A stretch of DNA of 64,000 nucleotides from Rachycentron canadum. Its lineage: Eukaryota; Chordata; Actinopteri; Carangiformes; Rachycentridae. The stretch covers positions 22,358,090-22,422,089 of the forward strand of contig CM076649.1 of assembly GCA_038496675.1 (NCBI GenBank), written 5' to 3'. Under the pieces are notes generated by a model that had not been told where the DNA came from, did no database searches, and saw nothing but the letters and a program-made list of their open reading frames with translations. The translations under genes and the position numbers were made by a program. Shown one piece after another: positions 47,250 through 59,119 of the stretch (its first letter is position 1; each line of letters opens with the position of its first letter).

Positions 47250-49257
47250 TAAACTATAGTACAATGTTGAAATTAATAATTTGTACATGCATCCCAAAAA
47301 AGATAAAATCAATGAAGTTCATGGAATCAGAGGTCAGTGAAGATAGAAACAAATTAGCATATTGCGCAATTGGAGCTGTTGGTATTGCAGTGTTGTTACT
47401 GGTGGAGTAAATTCAGAAAATATCGCCATTTCACCATAGGTGAAATAGGACTTTTGTATAGGCTGGTAGTGTTAGCCAAAACAACTCGCACTAGTAGACA
47501 TTGACTCACACCTTCAATTCCAGATGGTGATTTTTTCATTCCCAGAGGCAGAGCAGACTTCACAGGTCCCACATGATTCTTCTCTTTCTCTCCTAGCCCA
47601 TAAATGTCTGGAACTTTGGAAGGTTGTTCACTCAGCTTTACCCTCTCTCAAGATAAGACGTCTTTCTGAAGCTTTCACTGCTGCAATAGATTTTTTACAT
47701 AACTCAGCAACAGGACAGACTTAGAGCCTTACAGAAAGGAACTGTAGTGGACTGATCCAATACTTGGGTGAAATGATTATTAACCTTTTTTGCAACATTG
47801 ACATTAATGTATTAAACATACAAACATTAATATCAAATAAAAGTAGTTATCAAGATCCAAGCAGCTCATAAGTACTTACATTTCCATATGTATCAATTCC
47901 TAATACTGACGCTTTGCTAAGGCAGAACTGAATCAGGACTTTCAAACCCCTGACCTTGGTATCCCCAGAAAATATGACTCACTGGTGGCTACACAGGCCA
48001 TTACACAAGTTGAGGAACTAATATCATATATGCAAAACTGTATATTTTCCATGTTTTACTTTAAAACACTTAAAAAGGATAAAATATGGAGTACTGGATG
48101 AACAGAAACTAAGACATTTGGGAAGGGTGATATACACCCCCACAGACTCCGACTACCAGGGAAAGCAACATGGAGAATGAATTACAGTGTTACTGACTTT
48201 GTAGCAGCTGTTGTTTTTATAAGGTTACAGCTGCCTCTGCTGTTTGTAGTATCTAACAACTACCCAACTGCAGAGTAGTAATCTGCTTCCTGTCTGCACC
48301 AGCATGCACATGCCCAGTGGAGGTGAATGGTCAAGTGATGTGTATTTTGAGTATTGAAATTATTCCTTGGAGTTTAAACAGGTTTATCTTTTAAAATGAA
48401 AATGTATTAGTATGGATGTAGCCTGCGGATGGTGAGCAGTGATAAGTGAGATAATTTGTGTTAATCACATCCAGTCATTAGAGAGCCATCTGAAAAACAA
48501 ACGCAGGTCCTTTTCACTGAGGCATCTTTTTAGCACCTCCACAAAAATCTCCACTCAGCCACCTGACAATGAGGCAGCTGCACACTTCTGAATGAGGATG
48601 ATTGTGTCGTTTTTATCAGCACTTACTGGGTGAAAAAAAGGGGAATTCCCCTCTTTTCTCTATGTTTTTTCAAGGGTTTATTGTGGTTTGTGATTTATGT
48701 TCCAACCGATTTAATACATTTCTTAATCAACCACCTTTGTACAAACAGTGTTCAGAATGCTTTGCTGAGATTTGTCTCGCACACATCTTTGCAGAGGCAA
48801 AAAACAAAACACCTCAAGTCAATTTAGAAGTAACTGGCTAAAGTCTAAGCTTCCATAATGTCGCCTCAAGTGGGGAGGTGTCAGCTCCCAGCTGTCAGAT
48901 GAGGTGACTGACAGAGGACGGAGTGGGGATATCAAAGAGGCCAACGGTGATGCCAAAAGGAAGGGGGGAGGTTGTACCACTGCAATTTAATCTAGTCAGA
49001 CCTCAAACCTGATAACAGGAATCTATCCATCTCTCTCTTTTTTATTGTGTGGGTCTTCATCACACGTGTCAGTGGCCTTAACTCTGGTAGACGTCAGAGT
49101 CTCAGGGGAGCAGCTGGTTTGAAATGGAAAACCCAGAAAACCCAAGAGGATGCACATATGATGACGTGTGACGGTAGACAGACGCTAAGATATTCTATTT
49201 ATGCAAATGATAAAAAATAGTCAAATCATTACTAATCTGTCAAAAGTAATGTTTAAA
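47250..49257. other. Unassigned intergenic sequence
   Basis: No exon seen. 48470-48620 and 48860-49040 are complex, repeat-free blocks with several CAGCTG E-boxes. Confidence 0.3.
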
Positions 49258-49372
49258 GACAAAATCCAATATTTTGGATTTATACTTTGCTTTTGTTGAG
49301 ATGAGAATGAAATTATAAGGAGGTGGTGTTGAGGTGTAGTTAGCTTAGCATAAAGACTGCCAAATTAAGAAA
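49258..49372 (+). repeat. Dispersed repeat fragment (member 2 of a family)
   Basis: 'ttagcttagcataaagactg' with preceding 'gagatgagaatgaaattata' matches the middle of the short teleost repeat whose head is at 29432-29522. Confidence 0.4.
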
Positions 49373-49699
49373 GTGCTCATTGAGGCAATTGGTGACCATC
49401 AAAGAAGCTAAAACAATACATGAAATAGATCGGCAATAGGTTCTGATGCCATTTTTCTTCCCCTGGCAGGTATGGGAAAAGTAATAGTAATACCCAGATA
49501 CCACAGACAGAAAGTGAGGAGGAGGGGAAAGTGTAATTTGGGGGAACCAGTTGGTCTCTTGTCATGTTTTTAAAGCTGTGCCCATTTACAGGAGCTCAAT
49601 CTGTGCAAGAACAGTGTTTTGGCATTTCGAGAATATTTCTATTGAAAGTGTGTTCAGCTGCAAAAAATTATCATGTGCCCACATTAGTGAAATAAGCCA

Positions 49700-50110
49700 G
49701 TTTATCACCTCACAATCTCTGTTCTGGTGTCCTTGGCTCCTGGTATTGACAGAGACCTCCACAGCGCCCTTCTGAATTCACTTTCCCCAGACACTTGCCT
49801 TGGACTTTGCTCTGCCAGTAATGCTGCATATTTCTGGCCTGGGGCCAACACTGCTCCTCCGTTTCTGTTCAATACACAATCAACTGATGGTGTCAGTGGG
49901 GGTGACATTCTCTACAAGTGTCATTCACCGGCCTTGAGAGCACTTACACTAAATGGCTCTTCGCCAAATAGCCCTTTAGCACTGGCCAGTTCAATTGCGC
50001 TGTCAAAAGGAGAATTATCTGCAGCAGTGCCCCAAATGGAGCTTTTGCCTGATAAAGGATACAAGGAATCATTTAGGCTAATATCTCCACATTAAAGGAG
50101 CTTGTCTCAC
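49700..50110. promoter_or_regulatory. Candidate conserved regulatory element
   Basis: About 400 bp of balanced-composition, repeat-free sequence in a gene-poor region between ube2v1 and scrt2. It has no coding sense that I can recognise; a 122-codon frame at 49727-50095 has no domain. Such islands next to developmental transcription factors are often enhancers. This rests on texture and position only. Confidence 0.25.
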
Positions 50111-51690
50111 TAGGAGTGAGAAATGGAGACTAAATCACCACATCTGCATGAACAAGGGACAGAGTAAGTGCTGTCAATTTGTCGTAATAGAGAAGCATGC
50201 ACAAGGAAGTGTGTGCATGTTCTGAGGTTGAGGAGGGGGGCAGGCAAGAAAGAAGTTTCAGGGGGTTCCAGCTGTAACACTATGGCAACAGACTGTTGTG
50301 GGGCTCACTAGAGAAATTGAGGGGGTGTTGGGAGAGGTGGAGGCCTCTCCCTCCCAAACACCTTTTGTCTCCTGACCATCTGCTGGGGTTTCATTAGGGC
50401 TGTCACGGTGAGAGTGTATGTATGTGTGAGGAACAGGGGAGGGTTACAGGGCTGGATAACAGGGGGTTACATTCCGTCACCCTATCACCATCCACACTGC
50501 AGAGCCACACAGGGCCAGGCCAGACCAGGGCAGACGCACACTGGGAGGGAAATTCCAGCCCCACTGACCCCACCCAGATGAATGTTCATTCAAACACTCA
50601 CGAACATTTAAAAAACAATCAGAATAAATAGCCAAATAAAAAAATAAAAATTTAAAAAAGTGCTGAACCTGGCTGGGACACCCACACTAAATCTGTCCTG
50701 CATTTACAGTACATCTTTTATCAAATTGATGAAGATGTTATGTCTATTTTCACGTTTCCTTAAGTTGCAGCAAGTTGGGTTGACAAGGCCACCATAATGA
50801 TTAAGAATGTGGGAATGTGACAGGTTTTAATAGTTTTGGGCAGGCTTCAAACAGGGACCCTGTCTCCAAAAAATAAATCACGTATTGCTAAATAGTCTTA
50901 TCGATGTCTTTTAGAAGCGGGATGGAATTATGCTCAATGGCAACACTTTTTCAGCCAGGACATTGTTCCATCACACAGAAGTAGTAGGGAGGTGATTAGG
51001 GTGGATGGTGCTCATGCAACATGCATGGCTTTGACATTGTAGACCAGGGCTCCCATCATGCATCCCATGTTTGGGCTATTAAAAGACAAACTTGTGCTTT
51101 GGTTAAACATTGGAAAATAAAAATGTAATGTTTCGTGCTTCATGATTTTTTCACAAACACAAATGACATCAACTTTATCCTGGCAGTGCTGTGAAGGATA
51201 CATTAGTATCTCGCTGGAGTAAAGCTGAGCTCTCTGCATGGTGTCATGGCCAATGCAGTGAGATGTTCAAACCACCAAAAAGCATGTAATTCCATGTCAA
51301 CATGTGGATGTGTGTGAAAACTAATTTCTCATTCACTAAAGTGATACGATTATGCACCAAAGTAACATTATTATATAGATTTTATGATACAAATCAAATA
51401 ACTAAAATTTATAATTAGTCAAATTTCATGGAAAAGATGTTTCATTAAAAGGGCTTTATACAGACTAAAGAAGTCACTGTAGTGAGTTTCACTAACAGCA
51501 GCTAACATATAGCTAATAAATTTCCTATTTTTGTAATGTATTGTAACAACCAGCTACAGATTTTATTACCTGTCCACACAAAGCATATTAATCCAGTCTA
51601 TTGCTACTGGGCAAATCAACTGATAAAAAACAGTTGTTCATTTTAACAGCAACATTTTCTCATTTTTCCAGGCAACAGTGTGATTACTGC
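50111..51690. other. Unassigned intergenic sequence
   Basis: G-rich then AT-rich sequence with no exon or repeat family recognised. Confidence 0.35.
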
Positions 51691-51697
51691 TGGTATC

Positions 51698-51830
51698 AAC
51701 AGTCCAGACCATAGGTATTTGGACAGTTAAATATTTTTGTGTTCTTCAGCATGCTCTCTTCTTCAGCACATTCAAATAAAAGTCCCTGCTTTAATTTGAG
51801 TAGGTTCAAAATAGAAAGAAATGATATATG
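51698..51830. repeat. Probable DNA-transposon fragment
   Basis: 'cagaccataggtatttggac' and 'ctgctttaatttgag' match a frequent fish Tc1-type non-autonomous element beginning 'cagaccataagtatttggac'. The right end is missing. Confidence 0.4.
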
Positions 51831-52027
51831 ACAATGTGACATGTAATATGATAATGTGCTGGAAACATTTAACTCACATTTAAACAACAACATCAACATT
51901 TAACAACAAATCTCTATCTATCACAATATGCAAGCTGGGTATATGATATGTTCATTTCTAACATCTGGCAACAGTTCCCTTTACATTTAAAGCTACAGTA
52001 TGTCAGGTTCCAGCTCTGAAAGAACAG

Positions 52028-52131
52028 TTTATATACATACATATATATATATGTGTGTGTGTGTGTGTATGTATGTATGTGTATATATACACATATATAT
52101 GTATATATATGTGTGTGTGTGTGTATATGTA

Positions 52132-52168
<37 letters not shown>
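52028..52168. repeat. Compound TA/TG/TATG microsatellite
   Basis: Alternating ATAT, TGTG and TATG runs. It yields spurious open frames on both strands. Confidence 0.95.
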
Positions 52169-52170
<2 letters not shown>

Positions 52171-52189
52171 CACAAGACTGATAATGACT

Positions 52190-52710
52190 GATAGAGGCCA
52201 TGTCTACTACCATGTCTACCATAACAGCTAGGTGTTCCAGCAGGCAGGGCATACAGTGGCTGGCATGGTGTACAGAAACATCTGTGCCAGGTATGGGCTG
52301 AAAGTCCCTGGTCAAAATGGGACACACCTCTGAAGGTGGTTGAGAATGACCGAGCTAAGATCCTTTGGGACATAGCAGTGGTCAATAAAGAGCAGAAGAG
52401 GCAGTAGCAACAGATGTAGTAATCCCAAGCAAAAGCAAAATCAGGAAGAAGGATCACATGAAACTCAAGAAATAAGCGCTGAAAGATGACAGGAAATAAT
52501 ATGGAAAGTCAACCAGCAACAATGGTCCCCAAGGTAACAACATCAGAGGTCTCTGTCTAGAAGAGTGCAGTCCAGGAACAGCTAAAGACAATGCACAAAA
52601 CCCTCAGGCTCCCAGGCCTCTAGTAGAGGAGCTTAGCTTGAAGGAGGAAACACACTGAAGACTGGCCGCCAGAAGGACGAGTGAAAATTTATATACACAC
52701 ACACACAAGC
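52190..52710 (+). mobile_element. Decayed non-LTR retroelement-like C-terminal region
   Basis: Across frameshifts the plus strand gives V-V-E-N-D-R-A-K-I-L-W-D (about 52340-52375), then later T-T-S-E-V-S-V, K-S-A-V and T-L-R-L-P-G-L (52540-52620). This order is found at the C-terminus of endonuclease-bearing retroelement proteins common in fish (I-E-N-E-K-A-K-I-L-W-D ... L-P-G-L-W). It ends with 'gtgaaaatttatatacacac', and the element is flanked by microsatellites on both sides. Clade not determined. Confidence 0.5.
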
Positions 52711-55540
52711 AAAATTTACTGCAGGTCATAGTAAGTCAGTCTTTAGATATAATGGAACATACAGTATATAAGCAACATGTTTCATTTTGTACTGTGATAA
52801 TGAAACTGTGTGCTCACCATAAAAAATGCAAATCAGCAGATCAACAGAACAAAAACCTCTCATTCAGCTAATTGGCTAAAGAGACATTCGGCATGTGTGA
52901 CAGAGAAGAAAGTGGTATTGAGCTCATGAGCAGATGGGCTCCACCACCCTGCTCTCAGGCCTGAACACACACCAGGTCACGCAGCAGAATAGAGGTGGGA
53001 GTGTGTGTGTCAGCAACCATCTGACACCTCCCATAACCGGTCCACACTTACTCAAATGCTTTACATGTGAATATACCAAATGGAGTTCAACCTGACCAGA
53101 GGAGTTCATTTATAAGAATTTTAATTAGGAACATGGTTGGATTACAGGAATAAAATTCAAGCAAACTAAGTTCAAAAGTAAGTTGGGCAAAGCAAAACAT
53201 ACAAGTATTGACAATTTGACATTTTTAGCATCCATCTGATTCCCTTACAAATGAGTACAGCACTTTCGTTATCCATTCACTAAAACTTGCAAGCAACTAA
53301 ATTTTAAAGTGTAAAGGTCACAGGAAAGAAATTGTCTCTCAGATCTTTTTTTAGTTTTAACTTCTACCTAATAAATTGGGATGTGATCTAGAAGTTGAAG
53401 GTGAAAAGAAATTGAAATGAAATCTGTTCTCTCATTGCATTGTGGAAAAATTGGTATCTCTAGCCCTTCATTATGGGCCTCCCTCTGACTTATGATGGAA
53501 CTGCAGGTCTGTCACTGACTGCGTGCAATGTGCACACACATGCCACACACTTCTAGCCCTCCTTCCCATTGTAGTTAAGCAATCAGAACACTCCATTATC
53601 ATTCCTGTTTCCTTGACTGTCCTAGGAACACAACCAAGGGTGCACACAAACACGTTCCTTATCCTTTGTTTAAGGCGCGTGGCATGTTTACCTCTCTGTG
53701 CTATCTCTGCGCTTTGGCCCAGATGTTGGGATGTCGAGTCCAGATGTGGTTACAGAGACGGTAACATGACAATGGCTTGACAAAAATGCGCTTATAAGTG
53801 CATTTTTGTACAGAGTGCTTTGTTTTTTTCTTTGTAAAATAAAGTTATATTATTTTCATCTTGGAGGCCAGAAAATAAACCACACTGTCATTGTCAACGC
53901 TGTCTTCAACTACGCCTGAGTTAATTTCAGTCTAAAATAGAGCCTATTTGATAACAGGAATAAGTAGAAAGTCCTAAAAATAAATGTATTTAATTGTTAT
54001 GCCAACTTGTGGAAACAAGATATTACTCTAGTTTCCATCCAATAGGAACATGATCAGCTTGGGCCAGTGATACTGACCTCTTGAGTGTGTACCCTGCCTC
54101 TCACCTTCTGTGTGCTGGTGTGTCTTCTAGGCCCCTGCAACCCTGAAAAGGATGAGCAGGTGCACTATAGATGATGTATGGGCAGAGAGATAGAACAAAA
54201 TCCTGCTGTATTTGTGAAAAGGTTATTGTCTTAAAGGTACAGGATTTTTTGTAGGAAGAAGATCTAAATGTATAAATAGGCTATTCTGAAGATATTGTAT
54301 TGTAGGAACAATATGAAAAATAGGATTTTTTCCAGGGGACAAAAATATTATATTGTGAATTAAAGATCCAGAAACATGTATCTGTGGATGGTTTAGGTCT
54401 TTGTCCTGACTTCACCGTATGTGAAAACAAGATGTGTGCGTGTGTGTGTGTGTGCGTGTGTACATGTACAGCATGCGGTACAGATGAAACAAGATCAATT
54501 TACATACAGTAGATATTCTACGTATTAACCAGATCATTGTTTTTGAGTGAAGATATTTTATTATCGGAATAAGATCCCTACACATTTATAGTATTGCGTA
54601 CACAGATGTATACACTCAACAAGCACTATATTAGTTATTCCACTACACATGCTTATTAACACAATTATTCAATTAGCCAATCACTGCAAAGAATAGAATA
54701 GCCACAGGCAGAGGCTTCACTTCATGTTCACATCCAGTTTTTGACTGTGACATGACTTTCATCAGTTTTTCTGAAACTGATGATGGTTTTCATGTAGACG
54801 TCTCACATTTAATTAAAATGGTAAGGAGAAAAAAATGAGGTGAGAGGAGAATGGAAAGGCTTGTGCTGACAGAAGGGCCATGGTCACTAAGATAAGTCTT
54901 TGACTAGTGAGTCGAAAAGCTCATGAGAACACATTAAATCTAGAGGTGGATGCACAACGGGCAGTCCAACATTAGGTTTCACTCCTGTCACCAAGATCAG
55001 AACAAGTTCAACAGAAAAAGAAATAGGGGGCCACCAGTAGCTCAGCGAAATCTGCTTGTGTGTCAGATGGCAGCTGTTCACATACAATTATGGTGAATGA
55101 TAAGACACTGCTGTGTTCTCTTTTACTCTTTGAGACAGTTGGGCTGACTGAGAGCTTGTCCATCATAGCAGATACAATTAGAGTGATTGAGGATTGTTTC
55201 ACTTATTAGATACAACTGCAAATTGGAAAGGCATGTAGTGTATCCTATTTCAAAATGACCATAGCTTTGTCACTAACACAACAACGCCCATGAAGAGTAT
55301 ATTTTCGATGGAAATAAATTAAACATCAGTGTTTATCTGGCCAAGTCAGAAAATACAAGGTATTCAAATGATCACCATTTTTGTTTTAGAAATGAAAAAT
55401 GATAAATCTCTTCTAAAAAGGCGTTGATAACCGTATTTGTTCACGATCATTCTTGGCAGAGGTTATTTGGAATACAGTATAGCTCAAGTGAAATTGGCTA
55501 CAGAAAATCATGACACAAACACACGCAAAAAGGTAATAGC
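52711..55540. other. Unassigned intergenic sequence
   Basis: No exon or family-level repeat recognised. A GT tract lies at 54435-54462. Confidence 0.35.
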
Positions 55541-55541
55541 A

Positions 55542-56370
55542 TTTAATTCAAATAAAACCATGCAACAGGTCACAAACACCCTGATTAGATTCAACCCATT
55601 TTAACACAAACATCCAAAGCCATACATTGTGTGTGCAGTGGTGATTAACTGTATGTGAGAAGAGACGTGGGTCAGCACAGAGACAAAAGAAACCAAAACA
55701 GCCAAAAAGAAACCACCGCCACCCAACCCACCGGTTGCTAATGATCAATCACCATCACAAAGCACTATCAACCATATGGCACACTGAAAACAAGTCTGAG
55801 AACATGAATGATGAGCTAGCACTGTATTTTGGATACACAAGTTGCTGAATGTCTAGTAGCAGGTTCTTCCATGTACCAGACATCCACTCATTTAAGCAAA
55901 GCCAATCAAATTCACATTGTTGGGCTACGGTGACGTTTGTTGTGTGAAAACCCAATGATTTTAACAACCTCAGTAGGGGTTACACAAGTGTGTCATTTTG
56001 CTGTGATTAAAATCATGACCACAATACTCATGTAACACTGTCACCAGTGGGCTTGAAGAACCCAGCACACACACATATCTGGTACACTCAATCAGGTCAT
56101 TTGTTATTTTACAATGTGTGAGGAAAACACAAAGACAATAAAAAAAGTAACAATTGTAAGATGTACAGCATTTTTGTTTCATAATGTTGGTCTGCACCAT
56201 AAACTTGGATGACTGGCCTCTGGATTTGGAGGTCAGATTCACCTGCGCATCTCTCTCTGTCCAATGAGATGCTCCCAAGAAAAAAGTGGGAGTCAAGAGT
56301 CTTGGGTAACATGAGAGTCATTGTTTAGGATTGTGTGTGTGTGAAACTGGCAGGGATGGTACCAGAAGCC
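55542..56370 (-). other. Probable ube2v1 3' UTR
   Basis: The region follows the ube2v1 stop codon. I see no canonical minus-strand AATAAA close by; the first plausible signal is ATTAAA at 55542-55547, which would give a UTR of about 0.8 kb. Confidence 0.3.
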
Positions 56371-56517
56371 TCAGTTGCTGTACACCTGCCCCTCAGGGGG
56401 CTGGGAGAGCCTGTTGTTCTCTTTCATCATCATGTGCTGTCTGAGTTCCTGCAACACCAGCCTGATGTTGTAGAAGTTTTTCCACCTGGACAGCGCTGGT
56501 ACCACTTTAATCTCCAC
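56371..56517 (-). CDS. ube2v1: ube2v1 exon 4 (last)
   Basis: Encodes residues 99-146, VEIKVVPALSRWKNFYNIRL to PEGQVYSN, stop TGA at 56373-56371. The position corresponding to the E2 catalytic Cys region is non-cysteine, as in all UEVs. Acceptor CTCTTCAG. Confidence 0.96.
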   Translation of the reverse strand: MEIKVVPALSRWKNFYNIRLVLQELRQHMMMKENNRLSQPPEGQVYSN

Positions 56518-59075
56518 CTGAAGAGGGATAAGGACATAGGAGGATGTCAAAATAAGAAGGGTGTCTTTGTTATTATGGCCCCAATAAGAAAGCTATTGTG
56601 ACGTTAAGGTTTAATGTGTAGAATGTAGCAAATAAGTAAGCAGAAATGTTTTATGGCGAGCTTGACTTACAGGAAAGCTACCGTAGTTAAATGTGATGAA
56701 GTGGTGTCACAAATTTTATTTTTGGTAGGAGGGGGGTGTCAACTTAGTATCAATGTCAACTATATATAAACAGTATATAGCACTATCTCATATGTTGCTT
56801 CTGTCCTAAATGGCTTAACCACACCATCATGTTGACTTCTGTTGTCCTTTACCTCCTCCTCTCCATCTGTCCACTAGCTACAGCCATCCTTTCTGACCAT
56901 CTCTTGCTGATTCAGGTAAAATTCTAAACAAATTAACTAGATATCTAGTCATATTGCACCGTTCACCTTTCCGACATTTTTTTTCCGTGTTAATTTAATG
57001 TTTTCTTTTGCAAACCCAATAATAACCCTCTGGAATTACCTGTATTTATGTATGTAAATATACAAGTACATCTTAAAATATGATGAAATACTAATGACTT
57101 CAACAAAAGCTAACTGGACTCAGGAGTTACTCAGACTTAGATGAAAGAAAACCAAGTAATTCCAAAGAATTTGCTGACTTTTTCTTGCTGTTGTATATTG
57201 TGACGATCTGCCTCCGCTCACAATGTAATCAATCAACAATTAAAATGATCAAACCCAGAGTCTTGATCCAACAGGCAAAAGTGAATGTGTGATAAAGTTT
57301 GCATACTCACCACACCATTTGAATTGTGCACGCCGCTCAGGTTGATCTTGTTCACAAAGCGGACAAGAGGGGGGTGTTCTGGGTATCTGGGTCCACATTC
57401 TATTTTCAGACTGTATATCCGACCTTCATAGACAGTCTGCAAGCAAAGAAATGAGTGATATGTTAGCTCAAAGAGTGGAGGAGATTCTCTGGTGTCCATC
57501 ACTTCTTTACCAAGAACAAACATTTGTTTCTTGACCTCAGATCAAGGACCACTTCCTTCCATGTGGATTTTCTGACCACATCACAGCAAATTTATCATTA
57601 AAGCATGTCATGTGTTTAACTAAGTCTAGTGAAGGAGAGAAGCTCAGAAAATGAGGACAATGTTACATCTTATTAATGACAGACTTTTAGCCCTTGAAGT
57701 TTCACACTGCAGTACAGTGTTAAATTTGTGAGAAGGCCAAGTGGTTTGGTGACACCAAAATGTAAAGCAAGTGAGTGAAGCCTTGATTTTGATCACAGTA
57801 TCACAGACAGGTCAGTGCTGCTTGTATTCACCCACATTTTCCAACTCATAGCCCACTCTTCGAAAATCTCAAAAATGTTGGCTGCCTTACATCCGACACT
57901 ATAACAATCCGTTATAGTATTGTTAACATTCAGAAGTGAACTGAAAGCAGGAGAAGCTCTGTTTTTCATTTTGTTCGGTGGGGGAGAGATGACCTGCTGA
58001 TTGGCCCTCTGTCTTCTGACTGTCTTTCCTTTTAATTCTTTTTTATCCATTTTGATACTCCAGTTTTTGCAATTGATGTAATCTATTAGCACAGTGCTAA
58101 TAGTGCACAAGGTAAGTATAGTAGAAGTGGCCTGGTAGCAAAGTGGTCTGCCTGGCAACACCATTAAAGATCCCATTATTGAATTGATACAGTGGGAAAA
58201 ACAACAGAAAGGAGTTTTTCACTCCACTTCCAATACCCGGTGCAATAAGTGCTCTGATAAGTGTCAGTGCAAGTGCACTGACACTTATCAGAGCACAGAC
58301 ACTGTAAACACACCTGTCACCTGTACCGCAAAGTGCTGTACTTTATAGACAGTAGGCAGTCTGCCTAGTGTCAGCTAGTTTCAACCCCTTAGCAGATTCT
58401 CTCCTCCTCTATGTGCTCACATATATAGTATTTTAATACAGTTGAATACTGCAATAATTAAACTATTGCTAAAATCTTGATTTTTTTAAAACTGCAAATA
58501 CAGTCAGTGACGCATCTTTTTATAGAGCTAGTCGCACTGTATTGGTCTGTATATTGTAATACAACATGCAGGATTTCATACCTATATTGATATTTTGTTT
58601 GAACATTTTGACATAATTAAACAATAATTATTTCTATTTCCATAGCTTGCACACAATTGAGGTGGCTACTCTGGCTGCACATGAGAGCTCTACTCAGAGA
58701 TAAAACAAACACTGCATCTGTTAGCAGATTGGGTTAGCAGTGTTTTCTATTTCAAAACAATAATACTGAGCTGCTTTCTTTGATCATCCTTTGTGTCATT
58801 GCACAAAGACAATTTTTCAGTGCAATGCAATTCTGGATACCTTTGGCCTACTGAATGGATTAACAGCATATTATACTAGTGTTTTAGGGTCTGGGGTACT
58901 CACCTTGGCAGGGCCAATGATCATGCCATTCCAGTGAGTTAGCGTCATATCGTCATCATCTGCAAGACCCCAGCTTACTGTACCATCTCCACCTCCCTTC
59001 TGGCCTTCCTCTAGTTCCTCCAGCAGTCGAAAGCTGCGAGGAACTACAACGCCTAAACACACACACACACACACA

Positions 59076-59119
<44 letters not shown>

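Noticed and set aside
51914..52457. Ile/Tyr/His/Thr-repeat open frames on both strands
   Set aside because: Translation of the TATG/TA/TG microsatellite and the adjacent decayed retroelement.
58249..58296. miRNA precursor
   Set aside because: The 2-nt loop and perfect pairing do not fit a Drosha/Dicer substrate; kept as an unexplained inverted repeat.
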